NCBI RefSeq assembly: GCF_947488465.1 | Contig: NZ_CANKZA010000006.1 | Span: 1 to 64,000 of the forward strand | Direction of reading: 5' to 3' | Source: an uncultured Microbacterium sp. | GTDB taxonomy: Bacteria > Actinomycetota > Actinomycetes > Actinomycetales > Microbacteriaceae | DNA length: 64,000 nt | Shown here: positions 17,196 to 27,520 of the stretch, piece by piece | Layout of the letters: the number at the start of each line of letters is the position of its first letter | How positions within the stretch are numbered: position 1 is the first letter of the stretch | Translations under genes and position numbers: made by a program | The notes under the pieces: model-generated | What the model was told of the DNA's origin: nothing | The model's database searches: none | Seen by the model: the letters and a program-made list of their open reading frames with translations, nothing else

Positions 17196-18257
17196 TCAGC
17201 TCGAGCGGTCGACGATGACGTGGGCGAGGCGGACGAGTGCGTCGGTGACGGCACCGTCCGGAAGCGGAGCAAGGGCGGCAATGGCAGCATCCGACCAGTC
17301 GTACGCCTGCTGACGCGTCGCGGCAGTCACGGCATGATCGCGGAGCTGAGTGATCGCCTCGTCGAGGATGCGGGGGTCCGCGCCATCCGCGATCCGCGCG
17401 ACGCCGTCATCGATCGTCGCCTTCAGCGCCCGCGATGCGGGATCTCCCGCGCGGCCGAGCAGGAGGTACGGCATCGTGGGCACGCCCGCCCGCAGGTCGG
17501 TGCCGGGCACCTTGCCGGTCTCGGCGGCATCAGCGGACAGATCGATCACGTCGTCCAGAAGCTGGAACGCCACGCCGACCTTCTCGCCGTATTCGAGCAC
17601 GGGGAGGCGATATTCCTCGGGGGCATCCGAGAAGATGACCCCCGCCTGGGCGGAGGCCGCAATGAGCGACCCCGTCTTGTCGGCGAGCACCTGCAGGTAG
17701 AAATCGACCGGATCATCGCCGGCCTGGGCGCCGACCGTCTCGTGCATCTGCCCCAGCACCAAGCGCTCGAACGTATCGGCCTGGAGGCGGATGGCCCGCT
17801 CGCCGATCTGCGCCATCAGCTGGCTCGCGCGCGAGAACAACAGGTCGCCGGTGAGGATCGCGACGTTGTTGCCCCAGACGGCGTGGGCGCTGGGCACGCC
17901 GCGACGGACGTCCGCGCCGTCCATGACGTCGTCGTGGTACAGCGAGCCGAGGTGGGTCATCTCCAGCGCCGTCGCGCCGGCGATGACGTTCTCGGTCGTG
18001 CCCGTGCCGAGCTGGGCGGTCAGCAGCGTCAGCATGGGCCGCACACGTTTGCCGCCCGCCTCGTAGAGATAGCGGGTCGTCGCATCGGCGAGCGCGTCGC
18101 TTACCTTGAGTTCACGGGCGAGCGTGTCCTCGACACGGTCGAGGCCGTCCTCGACGATCGCCAGGAGCTTCCGCATGCGCGGACCGGCGAGCACGCGCTC
18201 GGTCAGGCCCAGTTGAGCCGACAGGCGCGAGCCGGGAGCGGAGGAGCTCGGAGTCAC
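17196..18257 (-). CDS. polyprenyl diphosphate synthase (menaquinone side chain)
   Basis: A 353-residue all-trans polyprenyl synthase. It carries the two Asp-rich Mg2+ motifs: DDVMD (first, in LYHDDVMDGADVRRG) and DDVID (second, in FQLLDDVIDLSAD), plus GGKRVRP near the N-terminus. It would build the long isoprenoid tail used by MenA in this neighbourhood. A start two codons earlier (GTG 18263) touches TAGGCT directly; GTG 18257, 6 nt after TAGGCT, matches the leaderless pattern seen elsewhere here and is chosen. Confidence 0.92.
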   Translation of the reverse strand: MTPSSSAPGSRLSAQLGLTERVLAGPRMRKLLAIVEDGLDRVEDTLARELKVSDALADATTRYLYEAGGKRVRPMLTLLTAQLGTGTTENVIAGATALEMTHLGSLYHDDVMDGADVRRGVPSAHAVWGNNVAILTGDLLFSRASQLMAQIGERAIRLQADTFERLVLGQMHETVGAQAGDDPVDFYLQVLADKTGSLIAASAQAGVIFSDAPEEYRLPVLEYGEKVGVAFQLLDDVIDLSADAAETGKVPGTDLRAGVPTMPYLLLGRAGDPASRALKATIDDGVARIADGADPRILDEAITQLRDHAVTAATRQQAYDWSDAAIAALAPLPDGAVTDALVRLAHVIVDRSS

Positions 18258-18280
18258 CCTCACAGCCTACCTGCGACTGG

Positions 18281-18991
18281 TCACGCGGGCTTCCGCGCGC
18301 GGTGAAGCGCGACGATCCCGAACGTGAGATTGCGGTGCGCAACATCGGTCCACCCGGCATCCCTCAGCCACGAGGCGAGGGTCGCCTGGTCGGGCCAGTC
18401 GCGGATCGACTCGTTGAGATAGTCGTACGCGTCGGCGTTGGAGCTCACGGCCTTCGCGACGAGCGGAAGAACGCGGTTGTTGTAGAACCCGTAGAGCGCA
18501 GCAAAAGCAGCGGATGGCGGATGCGAGAACTCGCACACGACGATCCGTCCGCCCGGTGCGGTCACCCGCAGCATCTCGGCGAGCGCCTTCCTCGGGTCGT
18601 TGACGTTGCGCAGGCCGAACGAGATCGTCACGGCGTCGAATTCGTCGTCGGCGAACGGCAGTGCCGTGGCATCCGCCTCAGCGAACGACAGGTTGGCGAT
18701 GTCACCGTGTCGCCGGCGCCCTTCGGCGATCATGCCGGGCGAGAAGTCGGCGGCGACGACCTCCGCTCCACTCCGGGCGAGACTCACGGAGCTCGCACCC
18801 GTGCCGGCGGCCAGATCGAGGACCCGCTGCCCCGGCCGAGGAGCGACGGCACGCGTGTTCGCGCGACGCCAGAGGCGATCATTGCCGAGACTCAGCACGG
18901 TGTTGGTGCGGTCGTAGGCGGGCGCGACTTCGTCGAACATGCCGCTGACGCGGGCGGGGTCCTTGCCGAGATCGGCGCGGTGCTCAGTCAT
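18281..18991 (-). CDS. menG: demethylmenaquinone methyltransferase MenG/UbiE
   Basis: A 236-residue SAM-dependent methyltransferase that makes menaquinone from demethylmenaquinone. It shows [16 protein letters not shown] at the N-terminus, the SAM motif [15 protein letters not shown] near 55-69 and [14 protein letters not shown] near 118-131, all typical of UbiE/MenG. ATG 18991 lies 6 nt after the end of TAGGAT, against 3 nt for the ATG at 18994, so the second Met is chosen as a leaderless start. It is followed by the polyprenyl synthase. Confidence 0.95.
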   Translation of the reverse strand: MTEHRADLGKDPARVSGMFDEVAPAYDRTNTVLSLGNDRLWRRANTRAVAPRPGQRVLDLAAGTGASSVSLARSGAEVVAADFSPGMIAEGRRRHGDIANLSFAEADATALPFADDEFDAVTISFGLRNVNDPRKALAEMLRVTAPGGRIVVCEFSHPPSAAFAALYGFYNNRVLPLVAKAVSSNADAYDYLNESIRDWPDQATLASWLRDAGWTDVAHRNLTFGIVALHRARKPA

Positions 18992-19526
18992 CATTCGATC
19001 CTAGATCGCGCAGCACGCCGAACCAGTGCGCGGCCGTCTGGTCATCGAACGGTGCGGCTCCGGCGATCACCCGAGCCTCGAGGTCGAGGGCGACGGTCTC
19101 GAGGCGCTGCACGATATCGGCCGGGTACCCATAGCGCACGCGGTGCTCGTCCCACTCATCGCGGTCGTCGATGAAGACACCGCGCCCGTCGAGCGCGCGG
19201 ACGACGTCCAAATCCATGTCGATGCCGACTGGCTCACCGGCATCCCAGCGAACATCCCAGGCGATGTCGATGTACACGCGAATGCGCGGGTGGGAGTCGT
19301 TGATCGTGGCGGCGTAGTCGCCTGACGCCGGAATCAGCGTGATGCTGGCACCGTGCGACGGCGCTTCGACGCCGGGCCGGGCGCTGCGCCAGCCATCGCG
19401 CTGGCCGACCCAGTCGCCGTAGTCGTCACTCCCGAGGAAGACACTCTCGTGCTCCCAGTGCGGCGCACCGTCCCATTTGCGCCAGCGGAAGGTCATACGG
19501 GTACCGGGAGCGGGGCGTGCGGTCAC
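18984..19526 (-). CDS. DUF402 (FomD-like) protein
   Basis: A 180-residue DUF402 protein. The family core YIDIAWD near 95 and [20 protein letters not shown] near 108-127 holds the acidic cluster that binds metal in FomD-type nucleotide hydrolases. Its own substrate is unknown. The GTG start at 19526 lies 7 nt after TAGGCT; a much longer open frame upstream runs through the palindrome and is not used. Its stop overlaps the start of menG by a few bases. Confidence 0.82.
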   Translation of the reverse strand: MTARPAPGTRMTFRWRKWDGAPHWEHESVFLGSDDYGDWVGQRDGWRSARPGVEAPSHGASITLIPASGDYAATINDSHPRIRVYIDIAWDVRWDAGEPVGIDMDLDVVRALDGRGVFIDDRDEWDEHRVRYGYPADIVQRLETVALDLEARVIAGAAPFDDQTAAHWFGVLRDLGSNDD

Positions 19527-19546
19527 GATGGCGAGCCTACGCCGTC

Positions 19547-19638
19547 CCGTATTCAGTCTCCCCGTCGCCTGGGGTCCGCGGGGCCCGCAGGTTTCCGCGG
19601 CCATCGCCGAATTCGGCGCCCACGGAGACTGAATACGG
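19547..19638. repeat. long inverted repeat between DUF402 and menF
   Basis: Perfect 15-nt arms CCGTATTCAGTCTCC (19547-19561) and GGAGACTGAATACGG (19624-19638) enclose 62 nt. The inner part holds a perfect 14-nt palindrome CGCCGAATTCGGCG (19606-19619). It lies between two divergent genes, so it is not a simple terminator. Confidence 0.8.
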
Positions 19639-19680
19639 ACCGGGCGGCAGGCGTGACGACGGCGGATTAGGCTGGCAGGT

Positions 19681-20943
19681 GTGAGTGAGACCACCCCCAG
19701 CCCCGTCCGGCTGCGCGCGGTGACCCGTAAGATCGCGGACGCGGCAGACCTGCTCGAATATGCCGATCCGGCCGATCCCCTCGTCTGGACCCGGCGCGGC
19801 GCCTGGCTTGTCGGCGTCGGCACGGCCCTGACCCTCACGGCGCAGGGCGCGGAGGTCGAAGGACTCGCTGCGCGGTGGCGCGACGTCGTCGCTGCCGCGG
19901 AGATCGACGATCACGTGAACGCGCCCGGAACGGGTCTCGTCGCCTTCGGCGCCCTCCCCTTCGACCAACACTCCGCCGCCACAGCAGTACTCACCGTGCC
20001 GCAGCTGGCGATCGGACACCGCGACGGGCGCACCTGGGCGACCTGGATCCTTCCGGAAGAGGGAGGCCCCGATCCGGTCGAGCCGCGCCCGATCGGGTTC
20101 GGACCGCACTGGTCGGCGGCCGTCGGCCCGGGCGCCCTGACCCCCGAGGGCTACCAGGATGCCGTCCGACACGGCCTCGCCGCGATCGCCGCCGGCGAGG
20201 TGAGCAAGGTGGTCCTGGCTCGCGACCTCGTGGGCACGGTTCCCGCGGGTGCAGATCTTCGGCGCCTCGTGCGCTCGCTGGCGTCCTCCTATCCCGACAC
20301 CTGGGTCTACGCCGTCGACGGCCTGATCGGCGCGAGTCCGGAAACACTGATCGCCGTCATGGGCGGGCAGGTCACCGCCCGCGTCCTCGCGGGTACCGTG
20401 GCTCGCGGCGCGAACCCCGACGACGATCGCGACGCAGCGCTGGGGCTCGCGACGAGTGCAAAGGATCTCGCCGAACACGGCTACGCCGTACGCAGCCTGA
20501 TCGACGCGCTCACCCCGCACACCACGGCGCTCGCCGCTGCCGAGCAGCCCTTCACGCTGCCGCTCCCGAACGTCTGGCATCTCGCGACGGACGTCGAAGC
20601 GGCCACCGCCGACGACACCTCCGCGCTCGACCTCTTGGGTGTTCTCCACCCGACCGCGGCTGTTGCGGGCACCCCGACCGCCGCGGCGCTCGCGGCGATC
20701 CGCCGCATCGAGCCCTTCGACCGCGGCCGCTACGCCGGTCCGGTCGGATGGGTCGACGCGCGCGGCGATGGCGAATGGGCGATCGCGCTGCGCGGCGCGC
20801 AGTTCGATCTGTCCTCCGCAGATGATGACGGCATCCCCTTCACGGCGCACGCCGGTGCGGGGATCGTGGCCGGCAGCGACCCCGAAGCCGAGATGCTCGA
20901 AACCCGCGTGAAGTTCCGACCCATTGTGGACGCGCTGGCCTGA
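19681..20943 (+). CDS. menF: isochorismate synthase MenF
   Basis: A 420-residue chorismate-utilising enzyme of the MenF/EntC group, converting chorismate to isochorismate at the entry to menaquinone synthesis. Conserved parts seen are SKVVLARDL near 178, GLIGASPETLIA near 214, VLAGTVARG near 235, SAKDLAEHGYAV near 260 and TAHAGAGIVAGSDPEAE near 390. The other men genes nearby favour quinone over siderophore synthesis. GTG 19681 lies 7 nt after TAGGCT (leaderless). Convergent with the PPK2 gene, with no gap. Confidence 0.92.
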   Translation: MSETTPSPVRLRAVTRKIADAADLLEYADPADPLVWTRRGAWLVGVGTALTLTAQGAEVEGLAARWRDVVAAAEIDDHVNAPGTGLVAFGALPFDQHSAATAVLTVPQLAIGHRDGRTWATWILPEEGGPDPVEPRPIGFGPHWSAAVGPGALTPEGYQDAVRHGLAAIAAGEVSKVVLARDLVGTVPAGADLRRLVRSLASSYPDTWVYAVDGLIGASPETLIAVMGGQVTARVLAGTVARGANPDDDRDAALGLATSAKDLAEHGYAVRSLIDALTPHTTALAAAEQPFTLPLPNVWHLATDVEAATADDTSALDLLGVLHPTAAVAGTPTAAALAAIRRIEPFDRGRYAGPVGWVDARGDGEWAIALRGAQFDLSSADDDGIPFTAHAGAGIVAGSDPEAEMLETRVKFRPIVDALA

Positions 20944-21807
20944 TCAGGTCGCGGCGAGCCGCGCCTTTTCCGCCTCGACGTCGAAATCGGCGAGCGGCCA
21001 CTGCGGATCGATGTCCTCCAGAGCGTCAAGCAGCAGCGCCTGGACCGCCAGCCGCGCGTACCACTTCGCGTTCGCCGGAATGACATGCCACGGCGCGTTC
21101 GGCGTGGAGGTGCGCTCCAACACCGCCTGATAGGCGTCCATGTAGGCCGGCCACAGCGCACGCTCGTCGACATCACCGGGATTGTATTTCCAGTGTTTGT
21201 CGGCCCGATCGAGCCGCTCCATGAGCCGGGCCTTCTGCTCTTCCGGAGAGATGTGGAGCATCACCTTGACGATGCGGACCCCGGCATCGGTCACCCGTTT
21301 CTCGAAGTCGACGATCGCGTCATAGCGACGCTCGATCTCGGTGTCGTCGGCGAGCGCGCGCACTTTGCCGATCAGCACATCCTCGTAGTGCGAACGGTCG
21401 AAGACACCGATGAATCCCGCCGCCGGCACGTGCTTTTCGATGCGCCAGAGAAAGTCGTGCGCGAGCTCTTCGGGCGTCGGCTTCTTGAAGGCGACGAGCG
21501 AGACGCCCTGCGGATCGACGGAGCCCACGACGTGCCGCACGATCCCCCCCTTGCCCGCCGAGTCCATCGCCTGCAGCACGAGCAGCACCGCCGGGGAATC
21601 CTCGTGCAGCCGGCTCTGCGCGAACAGTCGCTCCTGCAGGTCATCGAGCTGACCTGCGCCCGCGTCGAGGTCGGCTTGCCCCGCCTTCTTCCCTCCCGTG
21701 TACCCCGGCGTGCTGTCCGGATCGACGTCGGCGAGATGGAAACCCTCGCCCGCACGGAGGAGGTCGGCCGGATCCCCGGTCCAGTTCTGCTGGCTCTTAG
21801 CGGTCAT
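20944..21807 (-). CDS. PPK2 family polyphosphate kinase / polyphosphate:nucleotide phosphotransferase
   Basis: A 287-residue PPK2 protein that moves phosphate between polyphosphate and nucleotides. Walker A is LQAMDSAGKGG near 80-90, Walker B is FDRSHYEDVL near 137-146, and the lid region has SPEEQKARLMERLD near 193. Length fits single-domain PPK2. Whether ADP, AMP or GDP is preferred cannot be told by eye. Confidence 0.92.
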   Translation of the reverse strand: MTAKSQQNWTGDPADLLRAGEGFHLADVDPDSTPGYTGGKKAGQADLDAGAGQLDDLQERLFAQSRLHEDSPAVLLVLQAMDSAGKGGIVRHVVGSVDPQGVSLVAFKKPTPEELAHDFLWRIEKHVPAAGFIGVFDRSHYEDVLIGKVRALADDTEIERRYDAIVDFEKRVTDAGVRIVKVMLHISPEEQKARLMERLDRADKHWKYNPGDVDERALWPAYMDAYQAVLERTSTPNAPWHVIPANAKWYARLAVQALLLDALEDIDPQWPLADFDVEAEKARLAAT

Positions 21808-21832
21808 AGAGCCATCATGGGGGATACCGGGC

Positions 21833-23626
21833 TCAGCGATCCAGGGCGACTTCGATCAGCTGACGGCCGCTGACGGGTGCGGTCAGCGCCTGATCGAGCG
21901 CCGAGCGGGTGTCCACCCGGAGGTATTCCCACCCGTACGCCGACGCGAGCGGCTCGAGGCCGACACCCTGAGGCGTGTAGAGCACACGGTCCATCGCTGC
22001 TGCCCCGACGACTGCGGCGACTTCGAGTCCGTCGAAGATGGTGCCACCTCCGTCGTTGCCGACGACGACCTGCAGGCGCGGCGCGGTCTCGCCGACGGGG
22101 AGGAGAAGCGCACCGACATCGTGCAGGAAAGCGAGATCTCCCAGCAGGATGCGGGTGACTCCCGGAGCCCCAGCCGCTTGGCTGGCAAGAGCGATTCCGG
22201 TTCCGGTGGCAATCGTGCCGTCGATCCCGGCGAGGCCGCGGTTGGCGTGGACGGGGACCTTCTTTCCACCGAGCACCTGATCGGCAACGCGGACGAGACG
22301 CGACGACGCGAACAGCAATCGGTCGTGCGGCCACGTCGCCCGCCACACCGCGTCGACCAGAGTCGCGCGATCGAGCGGTGCCCGAAGCGCGCTGAGCTCG
22401 GCGGCAATAGCTCCCAGCCGCTCGCTGGGGATGGACGAGGCCAGCGCGTCGGCGTCGGGCGCGGGTGGCGTGAGATCGACCGCGGCGGCGCGCGAGGCCC
22501 GCATCCACGCGCCGAACCATTCGCGATCGAGATCGCCGATAGCCGCCACCACCGCATCGACCGCCGTCGTCGCTCCGTTGAGGTTCAGCGGCTCGCCGGG
22601 TCCTCGAACGGCCAGCACCTCCACCTCGGGTCGGGCGAGCACGGCGGTCACTTCGCGGCTCAGCGTCGGGTGCCCGAAGACGACGACGCGTTCGATGCGA
22701 CCGCCGAGCTCGGGATCGGCCAGCAGCGCACGGTAGCCGTGCACGAGCTGCCGCCCATACCGGGCCCCGCTGACGATCTCGGCGACGAGCGGCCATCCGC
22801 CCGTGTGGGCGAGGTCCGCGGCACCGGGACCCGCATCAGCCCCCGCGACGACGATCGTGCGCGGGCCACGCGGCAAGACGAGCGGATCATGCTCGGGCTC
22901 GGCGGGCTGGTCCGCTTCACCGATCCCCCCGCCGCCCTGGTAGAGCGCGCCGGACGGCTCGGGCTCGGCAGGGTCGTCGGCGATGACATCGAGCGCGTCG
23001 AGCGACGACTCGGCCGGGGGCACCGGCATCCCGAGCCAGTGCGGCAACGCACCGGAGAGCGGATCGCGATACGGGAGGTTCAGGTGCACAGGACCGGCTT
23101 GTCGGGTGCCCGCGCCGAGAGTCGCGACGACGGCATCATCAGCGATCGTGCGCAACATCGCCGTCTGCTCGCCGGTGCCGTCCTCGTCGATCTCCTCCGG
23201 CACGGGGAGGTCGGCTTCCAGGCGCACGCTCGGTGAGAACATCCCCGGCTGCCGCGTCGTCTGGTTCGCGCCGACGCCGCGCAGCTCGGGCGGGCGGTCG
23301 GCGGTGAGCAGCACAAGCGGGATGCCGGCGTGGTGCGCCTCAAGCGCCGCCGGAAGGAGATTGGCGGCGGCGGTGCCGGAGGTGCAGATCACCGCAGCGG
23401 GCATGCCGGTCTCGCGGCCGATGCCGAGCGCTGTGAACCCGGCGACGCGCTCGTCGATGCGCACGTGCAGGTGGATCATGCCGCGCGCTTCGAGCTCGGC
23501 TGCGACGATCGCGAGCGCCTGGGAGCGAGATCCGGGGCTGAGCACGATGTGCTCGACGCCGCGTTCGACGAGGCGACCGAGGAGGGCCGCCGCGGCATCC
23601 GTGGCCGGTACGCGCGTCACCGGCAT
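21833..23626 (-). CDS. menD: SEPHCHC synthase MenD
   Basis: A 597-residue thiamine-diphosphate enzyme joining isochorismate and 2-oxoglutarate in menaquinone synthesis. It begins MPVTRVPATDAAAALL and has the VLSPGSRSQALA motif near 30 (isochorismate and ThDP site) and CTSGTAAANLLPAALEA near 80. The ThDP pyrophosphate segment near 460 reads LLGDLAFLHDVGALL, then VVGNDGGGTIFDGLE. An open frame running 101 codons further upstream overlaps the PLDc_N gene and is not used. The ATG lies one base after that gene's stop. Confidence 0.95.
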   Translation of the reverse strand: MPVTRVPATDAAAALLGRLVERGVEHIVLSPGSRSQALAIVAAELEARGMIHLHVRIDERVAGFTALGIGRETGMPAAVICTSGTAAANLLPAALEAHHAGIPLVLLTADRPPELRGVGANQTTRQPGMFSPSVRLEADLPVPEEIDEDGTGEQTAMLRTIADDAVVATLGAGTRQAGPVHLNLPYRDPLSGALPHWLGMPVPPAESSLDALDVIADDPAEPEPSGALYQGGGGIGEADQPAEPEHDPLVLPRGPRTIVVAGADAGPGAADLAHTGGWPLVAEIVSGARYGRQLVHGYRALLADPELGGRIERVVVFGHPTLSREVTAVLARPEVEVLAVRGPGEPLNLNGATTAVDAVVAAIGDLDREWFGAWMRASRAAAVDLTPPAPDADALASSIPSERLGAIAAELSALRAPLDRATLVDAVWRATWPHDRLLFASSRLVRVADQVLGGKKVPVHANRGLAGIDGTIATGTGIALASQAAGAPGVTRILLGDLAFLHDVGALLLPVGETAPRLQVVVGNDGGGTIFDGLEVAAVVGAAAMDRVLYTPQGVGLEPLASAYGWEYLRVDTRSALDQALTAPVSGRQLIEVALDR

Positions 23627-23627
23627 G

Positions 23628-23996
23628 TCAGGCGCGGGCGTCGGGTCGGTCGTCGCCGTCCGGAAGGTGCGTCGGGTCTTCGTCTTCCGAGTCGAGCGCG
23701 GCGAGTTCTTCTTCCAGTCGCCGGATGCGTTCGTCCTGATCGCTGATGGAGCCGATCCGGCCGAGGAACTCGGGGTTGTCGTCGGGAGCGCGGAAGGCGG
23801 GCTGTTGACGCGGACGGCTGCGTCCGACGACGAGCCAGAGGATGCCACCGACGACCGGCAGGAGAACGACGATGAGCAGCCACACCGGCTTACTGACGCC
23901 ACGGTGCCGGGTCGGCGGTTGCAGGGCACAGTCGACGATGCTGTAGACCCAGAATGCGATCAGCAGCAGCGCCAGCGGCAAGAGAACCCGGACCAC
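23628..23996 (-). CDS. PLDc_N domain membrane protein
   Basis: A 122-residue protein with two membrane helices (about 3-22 and 38-58) separated by a short loop, matching the cardiolipin-synthase N-terminal (PLDc_N) domain: YSIVDCALQPP then KPVWLLIVVLLPVVGGILWLV. The acidic C-terminal tail (RIRRLEEELAALDSEDED) may form a short coiled coil. No catalytic domain is present. The GTG start lies 6 nt after TAGAAT (leaderless) and the gene is coupled to menD. Confidence 0.85.
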   Translation of the reverse strand: MVRVLLPLALLLIAFWVYSIVDCALQPPTRHRGVSKPVWLLIVVLLPVVGGILWLVVGRSRPRQQPAFRAPDDNPEFLGRIGSISDQDERIRRLEEELAALDSEDEDPTHLPDGDDRPDARA

Positions 23997-24057
23997 ACGA
24001 CCATTCTAGGCGGGGTACCGGGCATGCGGCGCGCGGGGGCCGACGTAAGCTGGAGCC

Positions 24058-24321
24058 ATGCGTGCACGTTCGGCTGTGGTGTTCGGAGTCCTCCGACTTC
24101 TCGCGTTCCTCGTGCCGTTCGGTCTGATGATGCTCATCCCCGTGATGCGCGAGTACTACTGGCTGTCGGCGATCTTCGCCGCTCTGATCGGACTGAGCCT
24201 GTCGATGCTGTTCCTCCGCAGGCCGCTGGCGGAGATGACCTCCGAGATGGCCTCGCGACGAGCGCGCCGCCAGCGGATCACCGACGAAGAGGCCGAGGAC
24301 GCCGCGACGACGTCCGAGTGA
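24058..24321 (+). CDS. DUF4229 membrane protein
   Basis: An 87-residue protein with two membrane helices (about 5-30 and 37-56) and a charged tail of Arg and Glu, the layout of actinobacterial DUF4229 proteins. They commonly sit beside men genes; their role is not known. TAAGCT ends 6 nt before the ATG, so the transcript is probably leaderless. It is divergent from the PLDc_N/menD pair and convergent with menA. Confidence 0.85.
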   Translation: MRARSAVVFGVLRLLAFLVPFGLMMLIPVMREYYWLSAIFAALIGLSLSMLFLRRPLAEMTSEMASRRARRQRITDEEAEDAATTSE

Positions 24322-24330
24322 GCGCCTGCT

Positions 24331-25302
24331 TCAGCCGATGAAGGCCCAGAGCAGCGCAGCACCGAGCGCGAGCGACGTAAGCGACGTCAGCGCGAGCGCG
24401 ACCACCAACTCGCGCGGCTGCCGATAGGTCCAGACGATCAGGATCGCCGCGGCCGCGGGGATCAGCGCCAGCAGCCCCAACCACGCCAGTGGGTAGACCT
24501 GGGCCAGGAAGACCACGATCGCGAACGCGCCCAGCACGAGGACCGTGTACAGCACCTGGGTCGCGCGCGCGCCGATGCGCACCGTCAGAGTGCGCTTCCC
24601 CGCGACGCGGTCCTGGTCGATGTCGCGCAGGTTGTTGGCCAGCAGCACTCCGCACGCGAGGAACCCGGCGGCGACGCCGCCGAACCACGCCTCCTGGTTG
24701 ACGGTGCCGGACTGCACGAAGGCCGTTCCGATCGTGGCGACGAGGCCGAAGAAGACGAAGACGAACAGTTCCCCGAAGCCCGCATAGCCGTAGGGTCGTT
24801 TGCCGCCGGTGTAGAACCACGCCGCAACGATGCAGGCGGCGCCGATCAGCAGCATCCACCAGTGGCCGGTGCGCACGACGATCGCGAGACCGGCGAGCGC
24901 GGCGATCGCGAAGAAGGCGAACGCGACGATCAGAACCGTGCGCGGTGTCACTTTTCGCGATGCGGTCAGTCGCGCCGGACCGACGCGATGATCGTCGGTG
25001 CCGCGGATGCCGTCGCTGTAGTCGTTGGCGTAATTGACACCGATTTGCAGTGCGACGGCGACGAGAAGACAAGCCAGGGCGATGACCCAGTGGAACGCGC
25101 GGTCGACGACGAGCGCCGCCCCCGTGCCGATGAGGATCGGGGTCACCGCGAGCGGCAGAGTACGCAGGCGCGCGGCGCCGATCCAGTCGCCGAGCGTCGG
25201 GGGCTCGATGTGCGCGGGGTCGCGAGAGACGTGCGCCTTCTGCGGATTGCCGTGCGGCTTCCGCGGGGCGGTGTGCTTCTTTTTTCGGGTGCTGCCTGCC
25301 AC
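24331..25302 (-). CDS. menA: 1,4-dihydroxy-2-naphthoate polyprenyltransferase MenA
   Basis: A 323-residue UbiA-superfamily membrane prenyltransferase. The first Asp-rich motif is NYANDYSDGIRGTDD near 92-106 and the second is NNLRDIDQDRVAGKRTL near 225-241; both bind Mg2+-diphosphate. Eight or nine hydrophobic segments follow a basic cytosolic leader of about 40 residues. It attaches the polyprenyl tail to the naphthoate ring. GTG 25302 lies 7 nt after TAAGAT (leaderless). Confidence 0.95.
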   Translation of the reverse strand: MAGSTRKKKHTAPRKPHGNPQKAHVSRDPAHIEPPTLGDWIGAARLRTLPLAVTPILIGTGAALVVDRAFHWVIALACLLVAVALQIGVNYANDYSDGIRGTDDHRVGPARLTASRKVTPRTVLIVAFAFFAIAALAGLAIVVRTGHWWMLLIGAACIVAAWFYTGGKRPYGYAGFGELFVFVFFGLVATIGTAFVQSGTVNQEAWFGGVAAGFLACGVLLANNLRDIDQDRVAGKRTLTVRIGARATQVLYTVLVLGAFAIVVFLAQVYPLAWLGLLALIPAAAAILIVWTYRQPRELVVALALTSLTSLALGAALLWAFIG

Positions 25303-25398
25303 GAGGGGAATCTTATGCCGCGTTTCGATGCGCGGTCGTATGGCGGATGGGGCCCGTGTTGCCTGATGCGGCAGGTGTAGGCGCCACCGACGCCTGCG

Positions 25399-26523
25399 TC
25401 ATGCGACTGGACCACCATTCGCCAGGGCTCGGAGCGTGACGCGGTCGGGCTTGCCGCTGGGGAGGAGCGGGATCCGATCGACCCGGAGAACCTCCCGCGG
25501 CCGGGCGGCGGCACCGAGCGCGGCCGCGACCGCGGCACGGATGGCCTTGAGTTCGGCGTCGCTGTCGACGACGACGACGCTCGCCTCGCCCCACCTGGCA
25601 TCGGGAACCGGCACGACGACGGCAGCAAGCAGACCCGGGAGGGTGCGGACAACCGCCTCCACACGGTCGAGCGAGACATTGATGCCACCGGAGACGATGA
25701 CGTTGTCGACCCGGCCGGTCACACGCAGGGCGCCGTCGAAGGCGCCGGCATCCCCCGTGCGATACCAGCGCGTACCGCCCTCGTGGAGGAACGCCGCCGC
25801 GGTGCGGTCGGGATCACCGAGGTATCCGTCGGCGAGGATAGGGCCGGATATCTGCACTTCGCCGCCGGCGACACGCACGCCCACACCGTCGAGCGGAACA
25901 CCGTCGTAGACACACCCGCCGGCGGTCTCGCTCGACCCGTACGTGCGGACGAGGCGCGCGCCCGCCGCGGCCGCACGGTCGGCGAGCGCGGGGGCGAGAG
26001 CCTGCCCGCCGACGAGCACGGCCTCGAACGAGGCGAGTGCGCGCGCGCCTTCGGGCGAGTCGAGCAGGGTGGCCACCTGCGCCGGGACGAGCGATGTGTA
26101 GGCCGGGATGCGGGTGCCCCCCGCCGAAGACGCCATCCCCGCGGCGGCCGCAGCGAACGCGGACGGAGAGAACGTGCCGGACAGGATCGCGGGCTCGCGC
26201 CCGGAAACCAGAGCGCGCACGAGCACTTGCGCCCCGGCGATGTACCCCGCAGGCAACGCGAGAAGCCATGCGCCCTCGCCGATGCGGGCGGCCGTCGCGA
26301 GCGCGCCGGAGGTCAGCGCCGCGCGGCTGAGCACGACCGACTTGGGATAGCCGGTCGACCCGGAGGTGGTGACCACCAGAGCGGTGCCCGCCGGAACTTC
26401 GGGCGCGGGCGCGGCGATCCCGGCGCCGCCGAGCGCGATCGCCGGGCCCGCTCCGAGCACGGCGGCACGCAGCCCCCGCAGCACCGCGCGGGGGTCGTGA
26501 GACTCGACCGGCTCGAGCCTCAT
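25399..26523 (-). CDS. menE: O-succinylbenzoate-CoA ligase MenE
   Basis: A 374-residue acyl-adenylating enzyme activating o-succinylbenzoate. It has the AMP-binding P-loop TTSGSTGYPKSVVLS near 50-64, YGSSETAGGCVYDG near 218, WYRTGDAGAFDG near 270 and the C-terminal lysine motif LPSGKPDRV near 358. It is shorter than most acyl-CoA ligases, as is common for actinobacterial MenE. ATG 26523 is chosen because residues upstream in the frame have no family likeness. It follows menB on the same strand, 31 nt apart. Confidence 0.93.
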   Translation of the reverse strand: MRLEPVESHDPRAVLRGLRAAVLGAGPAIALGGAGIAAPAPEVPAGTALVVTTSGSTGYPKSVVLSRAALTSGALATAARIGEGAWLLALPAGYIAGAQVLVRALVSGREPAILSGTFSPSAFAAAAAGMASSAGGTRIPAYTSLVPAQVATLLDSPEGARALASFEAVLVGGQALAPALADRAAAAGARLVRTYGSSETAGGCVYDGVPLDGVGVRVAGGEVQISGPILADGYLGDPDRTAAAFLHEGGTRWYRTGDAGAFDGALRVTGRVDNVIVSGGINVSLDRVEAVVRTLPGLLAAVVVPVPDARWGEASVVVVDSDAELKAIRAAVAAALGAAARPREVLRVDRIPLLPSGKPDRVTLRALANGGPVA

Positions 26524-26554
26524 CGCATCGCCCGTTTCGGTGTCGTCCGCACGG

Positions 26555-27454
<900 letters not shown>

Positions 27455-27520
27455 GATGCCAGCCTACGCGCGCCCGTCATACAGCCGCGGGCGCCTCCGG
27501 GCGGGCCCTACCCTGGAACC
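27455..27520. promoter_or_regulatory. divergent promoters for menB and the lipoprotein/ECF unit
   Basis: The gap is 66 nt. Leftward, TAGGCT (27466-27461) ends 6 nt before the menB GTG. Rightward, TACCCT (27509-27514) ends 6 nt before the lipoprotein GTG. Both imply leaderless mRNAs and leave no room for a cobalamin riboswitch. Confidence 0.55.

Noticed and set aside
25303..25398. AGGCG-CGCCT hairpin between menE and menA
   Set aside because: Five-pair stem without T-run; not distinguishable from chance in GC-rich DNA.
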